Below, piece by piece: positions 54,784-64,000 of a stretch of 64,000 nucleotides of DNA. Below the pieces are notes generated by a model, which worked only from the letters and a program-made list of their open reading frames with translations, ran no database searches and was not told where the DNA came from. The position numbers and the translations under genes are program-made. The stretch's first letter is position 1, and every line of letters begins with the position of its first letter. Source of the stretch: Conoideocrella luteorostrata (lineage: Eukaryota; Ascomycota; Sordariomycetes; Hypocreales; Clavicipitaceae); the NCBI GenBank assembly GCA_032433595.1, contig JASWJB010000187.1:22765-86764 (forward strand), in the 5' to 3' direction.

Positions 54784-55458
54784 GATGGTAGCATCGGTAA
54801 CGCGGGAGGCTAGAGCGGCTAGGGCTTGCCAGGCGAAGAGAGATACGGTCGCTCGGTCGTTTCTGGTTCGGCCGCCTTTATTATAGCAGCATTGTGGAAC
54901 AGGGCGTTGATAGGAAGCAGCAATTGAAAGGGAAGAAAGAGGTGGCTTTCAAGCACGGTGACGTCGGAGGAGCGGCGAACGGAGAAACGGCTCTGTTTTG
55001 GCGGCGGCCAGATCACACAAACGCTTTCACCTTTCAGGAGGCTTCAGCAGAGACCGTAGCTGGCACTCGGCGTTTTCTCAAGGCTCTCTTGGGTCTCTTG
55101 GGTGCTGCAGTGCTCCGCTCTCCAGGACATATAGCAAATCACAGCGGATCAATTGACTATTAGCACCAAGTCACTCCTCTCTTGCAATGATCAAATGCTT
55201 GTAGTTAGTTGTACTCCGTACCGAGCAGGGTGGCTGTCGTTATGTTATCTTATCTGCTAGCGCCTCCAAGTAAGTACCAAACCCCCAAAAAAGCCACCCA
55301 ACCTCATAGTCAAGCTCCAGCCTCACGTGTGTGGCGGAACATCGAACCGACTGCAGTCAAAGATGCCATTAGCAGCATTTCAATCATCTCTGTCATCTGT
55401 TACGTATTCGCTCTGCTGAGGGATGCGTAAGGTGCCTCTGCGGCCCCTTTCCCACAAG
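54784..55458. other. Divergent promoter region between sal1 and ssn8
   Basis: 675 bp between two divergent start codons, so both promoters lie here. It contains one TACTCCGTA (55212-55220). No gene is seen. Confidence 0.65.
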
Positions 55459-56503
55459 ATGTCCGCCAATTACTGGGATTCGACGCAGAGGCGCCATTGG
55501 CTCTTCTCCAAGGACCAGCTGGCCTCGATGCGCCAGAGGCTAGACGATGATAATGCCGACCTCGTGCGCATGTTTCCATTGCCTCAGCCGCGGCACCTCG
55601 CCATTTACTTCAACCAGCGTGTGTCATCTCCCATAAAGTGCATATTTTGGGGCTTGTCGCAAATGATCATTTTTGCTAACAGAGGATCCCGTTGCAGAGC
55701 TAATACGACTCACTAAACGACTGAGTATACGTCAACAGGCCATGGCTACCGCCCAGGTCTACCTCAAACGATTCTACATAAAGGTGCCCATTCGATCCAC
55801 CAATCCATACCTCGTCATTACGACCGCCATATATCTAGCGTGCAAAATGGAAGAGGCGCCACAGCATATCCGACTCATCGTGACTGAAGCCAGGCAATTA
55901 TGGCAAGACTTTATCGGGCTTGACACATCCAAGATTGGGGAATGCGAGTTCTACATGATTAGCGAAATGAGCTCTCAGCTCATTATACATCAGCCTTACC
56001 GAACTCTGACATCTCTGCGGGCAGAGCTCTCTCTCGTAGATGAGGACGTGCAACTTGCTCGCTCCGTTGTGAACGACTCCTTCAACAGCGACTTGCCGCT
56101 CATCTGCTCACCACACATCATTGCCCTCGTCGCCATTCTATTAGCTTTGGTTCTTCGGCCCAACTCCACATCGCCCGGTCAGACGGCTTCAGGATCTGCC
56201 GCCGCCGCTGGTCTCGCGGCTGCTCAGGCTGCTCTAAGTCAAGCACAAAGCCGCAACGGGCATGGTGGTCTTCTAGAAGCACCCTCTACTGGATCCGACT
56301 CCAAGGAGAAGCAACAGGAAGCTAGGATTACCAGGGTACAGCATTTCGCAGCTTGGCTGGCGGAGAGCAGTGTTGATATCGTTTCCATGGTTGACGCTAC
56401 TCAGGAGATGATTTCGTTATATGAATTCTACGAGCAGTACAATGATAAACTCACACGAGAGCAAATCAATCGATTCGTAAAAGCGCGTGGGCTGGATAAG
56501 TAA
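55459..56503 (+). CDS. ssn8: Cyclin C, Mediator kinase-module cyclin (Ssn8/Srb11)
   Basis: Partner of Cdk8 in the Mediator kinase module, which represses or tunes RNA polymerase II transcription. Exons 55459-55618 and 55698-56503 (79-bp intron, donor GTGTGT) give 321 residues. The splice restores YFNQ-QLIRLTKRL; two other acceptor-like AGs nearby do not. Hallmarks are MSANYWDSTQRRHW at the N terminus, RQQAMATAQVYLKRFYIK (first cyclin box), TAIYLACKMEEAPQHIRLIV and ECEFYMISEMSSQLIIHQPY. The second box (CSPHIIALVAILLALVL) is followed by a Ser/Ala-rich insert, and near the C terminus come MVDATQEMISLYEFYEQYND and REQINRFVKA. Its length matches fungal cyclin C proteins. It converges with the hydrolase gene 256 bp downstream. 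Confidence 0.95.
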
Positions 56504-56759
56504 AACTTGCTCCATGATACGCAAGCGACTTTTGTATTTCTACTTGGTCTGATTAATGGTATGTGTGCAAGCGGTGCATAGGTGGAAGGGGTCCATCAGG
56601 TGTTACGGCGTCATTTGAACACGAGGAATGTTCCTCGAGCTTGCTCAATAAGGAATTTGTAGCATAACGTATTGCATACACAAAACCATTCCGTTCCATG
56701 TCTATTTTATTTGACTCTATTCGCTCCAAGCGTGTTGATCAACCAAGGGCTTCTCGTTT

Positions 56760-58121
56760 CTAATCCACTGTTACTGTCCAAGCCGCAATAGCCACATCGG
56801 CAACCTCTCGACCCTTGGAAATTGCTATCTCATGCCCGCCCTTCACAACCCTTATATCAACAGCGTCTCTGCCCAATACCGCAAACGAATCCGCAATCCA
56901 CTCGTCTTTCACCACGATTGGATCCCTGTCCGCCAGAATCAAGCAGATCTTCCCGCCAGGCAAGCCAGGCAAGCGCATCTTGTCCCGCCTCCTCGCCAGC
57001 AGCTGTCTACTCAGAAGCTTCCACACACCCTCGTGCTGTTCGTAAATAGGAGCGTGTCGTATGGCGCTCATATAAGACGGCACAAACCCTTCATTGTTGG
57101 ATAGTTGCCATTTCACAACATCACCTACCGTGGGGCCGGAAGCATCCTCTGCACAGATGGGGACTTGATTGAAGTCAACGCTTTGGGCTTCACGGCCGTC
57201 GATCTCGTCCAATGCTCCAGCCGGGTCCGGAACATCCGCGCTTGGCGCACCTGGCTTAGGTTCAAGTTGTCTTCTGCCCATCATGTTGGCTAACCACAAA
57301 GGCAGGATGCCTTCCGAGTATAGGAGGCGGCTCTTGAAGCTGACGTGGGACCTGCGGACGAGACCTCCAGGGCAGATCAAGGTGACGGAACGGAGGAGAT
57401 TAGTGTGGTGGGCAGCAAATGAGGCGGCCAGACCTCCGCCAAGGGAGTAACCTACGATGTGGAAGGCGGATATGCCGGTCCATGCGAGGCATGAGGAGGC
57501 GAGCACAAGCAGTATTTGGGTAGTGTAGAGACGGTCATCGTGGATGAGGTCACTGGGGGAATCGGAGTATCCCCTTCCAAACAGGTCTGTCAATTGCTCC
57601 AATTAGCTGGCGGAACTTGATGAACGGTATCAGTCGGAGACTCGACGGTCAGATGGGCTCCCTCATAGACGCAAAAATCTGGGCGTGCCAATAATCACGT
57701 TGATGTACAAAAAATACAACTTACCGAAAAGCATCACTCTATATCCCTTCTTCACAAACTGCCTCGCCATATCGCCCAAAGCAATACACGGCGTCCCGAT
57801 TCCATGCACCAGCAACACTTTCTCCCCTTCCCCTGGCCCCCATTCGTATGCTCTGATCGTCCCGTAGGCTGTATCGACGTCTCGGGCGCCAGGAAACGCA
57901 CCCGTCGGGTAAGGCAGCGCCAAGCTCAGTGCTGACGCTGGATGATGCTCCCCTGGCATGGCGACTTCTCGAGCCTGGGAACGAATCACCTTCTTCGGCT
58001 TGAAGTGCTCAGGGTAAAAAACAGGTCGTAGGTACCAATATGCGGAAAAACATATTGCTCCCATCAGGATAGCATAATCCAATGCCCGCGAGATACGAAA
58101 CTCATACTGATATTGGGCCAT
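56760..58121 (-). CDS. Alpha/beta hydrolase with an N-terminal membrane segment
   Basis: Exons 58121-57725 and 57586-56760 (138-bp intron joining VMLF to DLFGRGYSD) give 407 residues. A hydrophobic stretch at about 16-33 (YAILMGAICFSAYWYL) is probably a membrane anchor. The fold is clear: oxyanion HGIG at 106-109 (KVLLVHGIGTP), strand and nucleophile elbow GYSLGG with Ser180, acid at Asp352 or Asp354 in ILADRDPIV, and His384 in GGHEIA. A lid-like region with APSADVPDPAGALDEIDGRE lies between. The frame is also open to 58178, but I chose the ATG at 58121. Substrate cannot be read from sequence; lipase, esterase or epoxide hydrolase-like activities are all possible. TACTCCGTA lies 174 bases upstream of the start. 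Confidence 0.9.
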
Positions 58122-59536
58122 GGCAAAAGTCTGGTTCACAGTTTCTCGCTCTGGAAAGCCGATGGACTGGCACCTCAAGAAAGATTTGCTCGGAAGATTT
58201 TCCTCTGCGTCTTATTATTCTTCTTTCCCCATATCATTGGTTATATCTCTGTTGATCTAGTCTGTTTGCCCTCGATCCTCGATTCTAATAATTATACTCC
58301 GTAAGACACTGACCATTGGCAAATGCCCCACCAGCTATTGTTAGTGCGCAGGCATCTTACCTACCCGGGGGGGCAAGTTTAATGCGTCATGAGAGTGTTA
58401 TCGTATTGCATGTAGCATTTAGAACGCCAGGCGACGACAGAGAAATACTGGGCGATGGCTTGTATATTAAAACGCATGATGTGATAAGTCCAGAGCTTTA
58501 GCCTCGACGTGTTTGCCTCAGGAATTTAATCAAACCGTGCGTTAGTTGCTAAGATCATTGACTGGCTAGCAAACCGTTGTAATGACACAGGCAAACCTGC
58601 ACAGCGAGGGGGGCTTTTTATCGACGGGAATTTCTGACACAATCACATCCCGCTCGACACATTCATGCAGACTGAACACGTGTACAGATTATTCAATAAT
58701 TGTCCCGGCCCGTATTGTTTGCAGTTACCGAATAGTGGCCATCGAAGGTACAACTGAGGTATTGAAATGAGGAAAGGCACGACAGATCTAGAAACCAACT
58801 TGGGAATGGCAACTGCCTTTCAATACTTCTCAACGGTGGCTAATATTCTATCAAGCTATACGGCATGACTCCAACATACATCCCAAAGAATGAAATACTC
58901 GCCTGCCTGTCTGCCGCCACTTTCTTCAGTCGTGTTGAACCTCTTCGTCGGCGGAGGATCCATCCTCGGAGGTAGCCCACGCTCTTCGATGTACGGGGTG
59001 CGAAGCACATCATTTGTACAGTAACCTGGGAGGATCCGCATAGCGTGGCTGGGACTGCGGAACTCGCAGGTCCTGCTACCTCGTTCTCCGCACATGGCAA
59101 CGTGTTCAGCATTGTACTAGTACATAAGCTGTGCGTGAAGGGGGCTACGGGAGGACTTTGGGTAGTTACTGCTCTATGATTGTCGTCGCGCCTTTGATGG
59201 AGAGGTTGGCGGTTCGTTATATTTTGGGAAGATACTTCAGCTACACCGATATGCCAACTTCTTGATGAGGACTTGCCCGTGGATACCCTTGGTCCGGCTA
59301 ACCTGCCAGTCCATGAAGTGAGCAGCGTAAGAACCGAAAAAGGCTATTCTTATCACATAAAAGGTATTCTAGGTTGGATGGTCGGAGACCGGGGTTTGGT
59401 TTGAACTGGCGCTTTGAGGCTAGAGTTCAGTCCTCAGCTGTCCAGTAAGAGCCAGTCGCCGCCGTTGCCGACGGGGATTCAATCCACAGGAGCTAAAGAG
59501 CCAAAGAGCGGTGTACATACAAACAGCAAGCAACTT

Positions 59537-59552
59537 TACGGAGTACTCCGTA
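59537..59552. repeat. Perfect 16-bp palindrome of two TACGGAGTA motifs
   Basis: TACGGAGTACTCCGTA: a forward and a reverse copy sharing the central TA. A nearly complete version is at 44294-44307. Confidence 0.9.
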
Positions 59553-61084
59553 CAAGAATACTTGGGCATCGCCGTGGCTGGTTTTCGTGTTGGCAATAAC
59601 CGCAATTTGATTCCGGAAAATTTTTTCAGCCTCTCTGTCCCTTTACCGCATCTCGAGCGGTTCTGCCTGGTTCCCACGCCCAAACCTCAAACCGTTGGAA
59701 AGCGGTCATGCAGCTGGCTTCTCCTGTGGGACCGCACGAAGTATTGTGTAAAGCCTCGTATCTAGCGTTCTCATTCTCGCCGCACTCTAATCATCCAATG
59801 CTGAGCAGAACATCGGCCGTCAGCGGACAGGCATCTCGGCCGTTTTAGCTTTGGGACATAGTTATCTGGGGTCCTCCGTAGTTATGTGGTTGACGAGCTT
59901 TTATCGGGAAATGCAACACCAGTGCTTCCCATTCTGGGAACTCTCATCCCGAGAACTCTCATCCCGATACGCGACGGGGCGTCGATAGCTACAGCGATAA
60001 CAATATTCACATCCATTGGGCGGAAGCCCGTTCCACAAGTCATTATTGTGTGTAGATCCTGAGTTAACTAGGCTTCTGCCGGCCACGTTTGACCACTGTG
60101 CGTTTTTACAAGGTCCAGAGTAGCGGGTTGACAGACGAGTATGAATTGTTCACCCAATCCCAATTTCCTGCCACCAGTTCAAAAGCAACCCCCCTGGTCC
60201 TGTGGTGCAACAAATATGCTCACGAAATACCATTAGTTACCGTCGCAGTGCTATCAGTTTTTGACTCATCGCCCTTTCTGTCTGTCGCAGTAAAGGGCAA
60301 GTTTGGTGAGGAGTGTGTCATCGAGGGAGTGACGGTCCAATCAATGTCCCTCGAATCACATCACCCTTCCAGAGAAAGGTGCGACATGGCCTGCGGGGGA
60401 TCGACTTCTGTCGCGAAACTGTTCCATATCTGTAGGTCCCGCATCCATTTGGAACTCAATGTTAGTTGTAATGATTTGTCAGTACTATAATCTTGTTGTG
60501 CGTATTTTGAAAGTAAGTTTTATCAGTAACATGTGCAACCTCACTTCAAGCGTGAGCCCATAGCGATGCTTCCCGCTTTCCCACCACGTCAGCAGACTTC
60601 CTGACGTTGTGATAAGTTGGTACGGAAGTGTTATCTCTATCTTGTTCCAGTCATCTTCACCAGTTGCGATTCCTAGATGAGCAAAACACAGTTAACTAAC
60701 TCTGTTGGCAGTTTTTGGCTGCGACAGAGTTGGTTTGAATAGCGAGTATGATAGTAGGGGATTGCTAAGGACAGGTTGATGAGATAGCCTATGGTGCCAT
60801 ATGGAGTACTATGGTAGCTGGTTCGGTTTCGAAGTTCAAGCTACTTGATCGCTGATAATCATCCGATTCTCATGGTAGGCAAGCCGAACGGGCGACGTGT
60901 GGGTGAGCCCACAACACATGTCAATGGCTTTCACAAGGCTGCGTAGGATGGCGCATGTCCGGCAATGCAACAAATAAGCTAGGATAGGCAGACTGAGGCT
61001 GAACTCGGCCAGTCAAATCGTGAGAGGACGTCAGCTTGGGCTATCATGCAGCGGCACACCACCTAAGATGGATCTTAATACATG

Positions 61085-61100
61085 TACGGAGTACGGAGTA
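61085..61100. repeat. Tandem TACGGAGTA pair, period 7
   Basis: TACGGAGTACGGAGTA: two copies overlapping by two bases, so the repeat unit is the 7-mer CGGAGTA. The same arrangement, inverted, is at 32771-32786 and 63327-63342. Confidence 0.9.
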
Positions 61101-63326
61101 GGAGGTTGGCAGATGCAAGGCCCACATCAAAGGGCATGGCAGAACGCCACTGTGTGGTGATTGGCAGGCATGGTCTGCTGCTCCCTTTCTGGTGTCAAGA
61201 GCATGCCTTCATCTGCACCAAGGACGACCAGTCAAAACGGATCTGGTGACTGTTAGCAGGATCAAGCAAATAATCATGTCTTTGGTTCCCGATTGAAGTT
61301 TTAGAAACGCTTTATCCCGAAGTTCTTTTCAAAGGCCATATGGGACGGCGAACAGCAAAACATCGTTTAGGCCTACTCCATGTACTTGCTTTGGACAAAC
61401 ACATATTGATGGATTGCGTCGTCATTTCATGCCCCAAGGCATTGCCACTCACAGCATAATACTTATAAGCTATTACTGAAGCGCTTGAAGCGTTTCACTG
61501 GGTGGCGGCGGGTGAGTGCACGGAGTCATTGCCAGTTTCACCCTGGTGGCGAAACGACCAAAGCCTTGAAAATAGTAGGAGGCACCAGGGTCGACCAGTT
61601 AGTTAATATGAATGATAGAGGTTTCCTGTATTGACAGTTTCGAGAAATGGCTGACAGATACTGTAAAGTAGCGAGAGCCTCTACTACAGTAATTCCCGAC
61701 TCCCTTTGCATCCGGGGGAACACACGATGTAGCAGAATGTTGGGGATGGCGAGTTGTACAGCATGCGGATGGGGAGCAAAATGTCAGCGTATGAGTACAT
61801 GAGCACAGTGTGAAGCGGGCGGTAACACGAAATCAATGGATGATGGCCTAGCAGGGCTTGCGCCGTAGTTACGCCGTCCATATCAGGACCAAGTGACCAA
61901 CAGTTGGACGACATCTTGCCGAGGTATTGACAAATTAATCGAGACGTCCAGGGCAGATGCAGAGTGCGTGGTTAGGCCCAGGTGTCTTGATTAATCTGTC
62001 AGGCGAGTGCTTGCGAAGTAGCAGTACTCCGCACTCCAATAGTAATGTCCGGCGGAAATCAGGGGACTCAGGGGATTCAGGGGCTCGGCACAGAGGCGTC
62101 CACCCAGCAGGGAACCTAGGTGCCTACTAACTACTCCGTAGTATGAGTACGTACTTCCACCAAACTCCTTCCGTGATCATGCGCCGTTATGGCAGTTGTT
62201 GGTACGGATTACGGAGTGCTCGGCATTCATATTGATCCCTCGTCCGCAGTGAAGTTGCGTGGACTTTCGTGCACACATAACTGAATACTCCGTAAACCTC
62301 ACCTCAAAAACTCCGGAGTCAGGAGATCAATGAGCCATGCATGCACTGCGAGTTACACACAGTCTTCCCCGGCATTAGGGCGCTTATCCGACCCTGCATA
62401 CGCCGAACTCGGGCACTCCATTGTTGTTGCTTCAGGGTAATAGCAACCGCCTGTTGCTATTGTAGTTACTGTAGTTCAAGACTGGCAAATATAAACAACG
62501 TGAGGAGGCGGGACTACTGTATTGACGGAGCAGATGAGAAACGCTAGAATATTGCATCCTGAACTCTGCCCCATAATACGGAGTACCAATGCTTGGCAAT
62601 CCATCATACGGAGTACTGGGGCAAGCAGTGGTCGTTGATCGGAGAACGTGCTGTGAGATTCCATGCCACTGTACAAAAGAGGGCAAGCTGTTTCGAAGCG
62701 AGCGAGTGAGCAACAGTTAGCGGATCCTTCGACTGACGCAGGCACGCAACAACGTATTGAGCAATCAATGTACGGAGTACGGGACCACAAAAGGACTGCC
62801 AATGAGGCAAGTCAAGTGACTGGCAAGCTCCGAGGCAAGTACCTAGCCGGAACTGGAATGAAAGTTAATCTGCCTGGCCACTAAAAAGGCATGATGATGG
62901 GTTGTTGCATCACAATAATAGCCCGCGCTAACTGCACTACTAGAGCCGATCGACCACAGTGGCAGTGCGAAGACTGGCGCCTGGACGGGGAGGCCCGCAG
63001 AAGGACGATGCAGATGGTTCTGGATGCGACACTGAAGCAGACGTGGCAGATCGACTTGAGAGCCCAAGAACTGGCCTGAAAACAGGGCCTGGTAATTGGG
63101 TTGATCTAGAATGAAGAGGCCAATGGGCAGGTATCACTAGCGCTGGCAGTGCAGGCATTGCAGCGCCCTCCAGTCAAGTCTTCTAAACGGGCAGGACGGC
63201 CCCACAGACCCTGACTGCCTTTCTCTCCCTTTTTGCGGACTAACTAACTAACAAGAGAGACAACGGCGGCGACGGCGATGACCTTGAGCGCTGCGTATTT
63301 GTACGGTATGGAGGGGTGATAGATAG

Positions 63327-63342
63327 TACTCCGTACTCCGTA
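63327..63342. repeat. Tandem TACTCCGTA pair, period 7
   Basis: TACTCCGTACTCCGTA, the reverse complement of the pair at 61085-61100. It is the rightmost copy in the window. Confidence 0.9.
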
Positions 63343-63410
63343 CTTTGGGAGGGATGTGTCCTTGCCGCCTCTCATTGCTAGTAAGAAGAACCCTGAAGGG
63401 TTCCGTGCTT

Positions 63411-63450
63411 GCCAACCCTGTGCCAACCCAGTGCCAACCCAGTGCCAAAA
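63411..63450. repeat. 11-bp tandem repeat, about 3.5 units
   Basis: GCCAACCCAGT-type units begin at 63411, 63422, 63433 and 63444; the first differs at one base and the last is partial. TGCCAA within the unit resembles NFI/CTF-like half-sites, but I give that no weight. Confidence 0.8.
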
Positions 63451-64000
63451 CTCAATCGCTGGCACTACCACTCTAGCAGTCACGCAGTCTAGGTTGATCC
63501 TCCGGTGGCCGGCGGACAAGGACATCTGGACAGCGCTGCTTCAGTTCGACTGTGTGAGACACTGTGTATCTAGGTGTCAGAGACGGTGCCACGCCCCATT
63601 ATTACAGCATTGGGCGCTAGCTTCAAACCAAACACGGATTAGCGCACATGACTATGTGTCCAATCACTGTTTAGTGGCAAAGCAGGTGGAGCCTCCGTCC
63701 ACCCTCAGCCCTCTCCTTCCTGCCATTCGCCGCCTTCGTCAACGTCTGTCATATTGCCCCATTTTCCCCCAACCTCAACCAACAATACGTCGCCTTCGGG
63801 ATGCAGACGACGCTCACCTGTGGGTCCCGGTTCCGACCTCCAACTGCGCCTACTAGTATGCCAGCGCCTGCACCAGCCTGCAGTACCTCACACCCACGAC
63901 GCTGCCCACCAATTCAATTCGCCAGGGTGATCTGTCTGTCGACCTCGACCCTCGTCTTACCACCCGTCCACTTTCCCATTCCTCTCTTCCTCTTCCACAC

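Larger units (their letters stand above)
58122..64000. other. Gene-poor right flank, dense in TACGGAGTA motifs
   Basis: 5.9 kb with no supported gene. It holds 12 exact TACGGAGTA-type copies (58295, 59537, 59544, 61085, 61092, 62132, 62286, 62577, 62607, 62771, 63327 and 63334), an 11-bp tandem repeat (63411-63450) and a 15-bp direct repeat near 59940. From about 63690 the sequence turns C/T-rich, like a fungal promoter and 5' leader, so a plus-strand gene may start just past the window. Open frames at 60089-60490 and 63356-63856 have no recognisable protein features. Confidence 0.55.

Noticed and set aside
63356..63856. Plus-strand 166-codon frame
   Set aside because: Passes through an 11-bp tandem repeat and promoter-like sequence; composition is not protein-like.
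1..64000. tRNA, rRNA, CRISPR array or full-length transposon
   Set aside because: Looked for T-loop (GGTTCGA)-type strings, long direct or terminal repeats and transposase or reverse transcriptase frames; none was convincing.

Overview
The window is nuclear DNA of a filamentous ascomycete, most likely a Sordariomycete and plausibly Hypocreales (inference). The signs are short spliceosomal introns (about 60-250 bp, mostly with GTAAGT, GTATGT or GTGAGT donors and CAG or TAG acceptors), fungal orthologues such as Bud6, Ypd1, Elp1 and a cyclin C, low gene density, and long intergenic stretches full of short simple repeats. I see no bacterial features, CRISPR array, convincing transposase, rRNA or tRNA gene.

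Layout, left to right. The 3' end of an inositol-type MFS transporter (3-419, +) is followed by 3 kb of non-coding DNA with three AGATAA (GATA-factor) sites, then a seven-exon glutamine synthetase gene (3447-5577, +). A ubiquitin C-terminal hydrolase (7577-8335, -) comes next. Bud6/Aip3 (10620-13760, +) and Elongator subunit Elp1 (14149-18364, -) converge tail to tail. A DUF3984-like protein (20556-21668, +) precedes a 4.7 kb gene-free stretch. Then come the phosphorelay protein Ypd1 (26359-27029, +), a 2H-phosphoesterase (27924-28661, +), an unrecognised coiled-coil protein (29297-30970, +) and a small single-pass membrane protein (31339-32004, -).

A 4.6 kb gene-poor block follows, with a possible gene relic. 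After it lie a zinc-finger-like protein (36597-37460, +), a frameshifted small secreted cysteine-rich protein gene (39893-40061, +), a TilS-type tRNA lysidine synthetase homologue (40541-42653, -), a BTB-domain protein (45031-46695, +), a membrane-anchored DUF4097 adhesin-like protein (47602-50255, -), a calcium-regulated mitochondrial carrier (52198-54783, -), the Mediator cyclin C Ssn8 (55459-56503, +) and a membrane-anchored alpha/beta hydrolase (56760-58121, -). The last 5.9 kb shows no gene, but its far end looks like the leader of a gene starting beyond the window.

The genes do not form a pathway or cluster. They are mostly housekeeping or signalling functions: nitrogen assimilation, ubiquitin recycling, polarity, tRNA modification (Elp1 and TilS), osmosensing phosphorelay, Mediator and mitochondrial transport. 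Exon boundaries were placed by hand from reading frame and splice consensus and add up to whole codons in every spliced gene.

The most unusual signal is a 9-bp word, TACGGAGTA (reverse complement TACTCCGTA). I found 31 exact copies, where chance predicts less than one, and every copy lies outside the predicted exons. It is often tandem (period 7) or head to head (perfect palindromes), and it is densest in the gene-free right flank.
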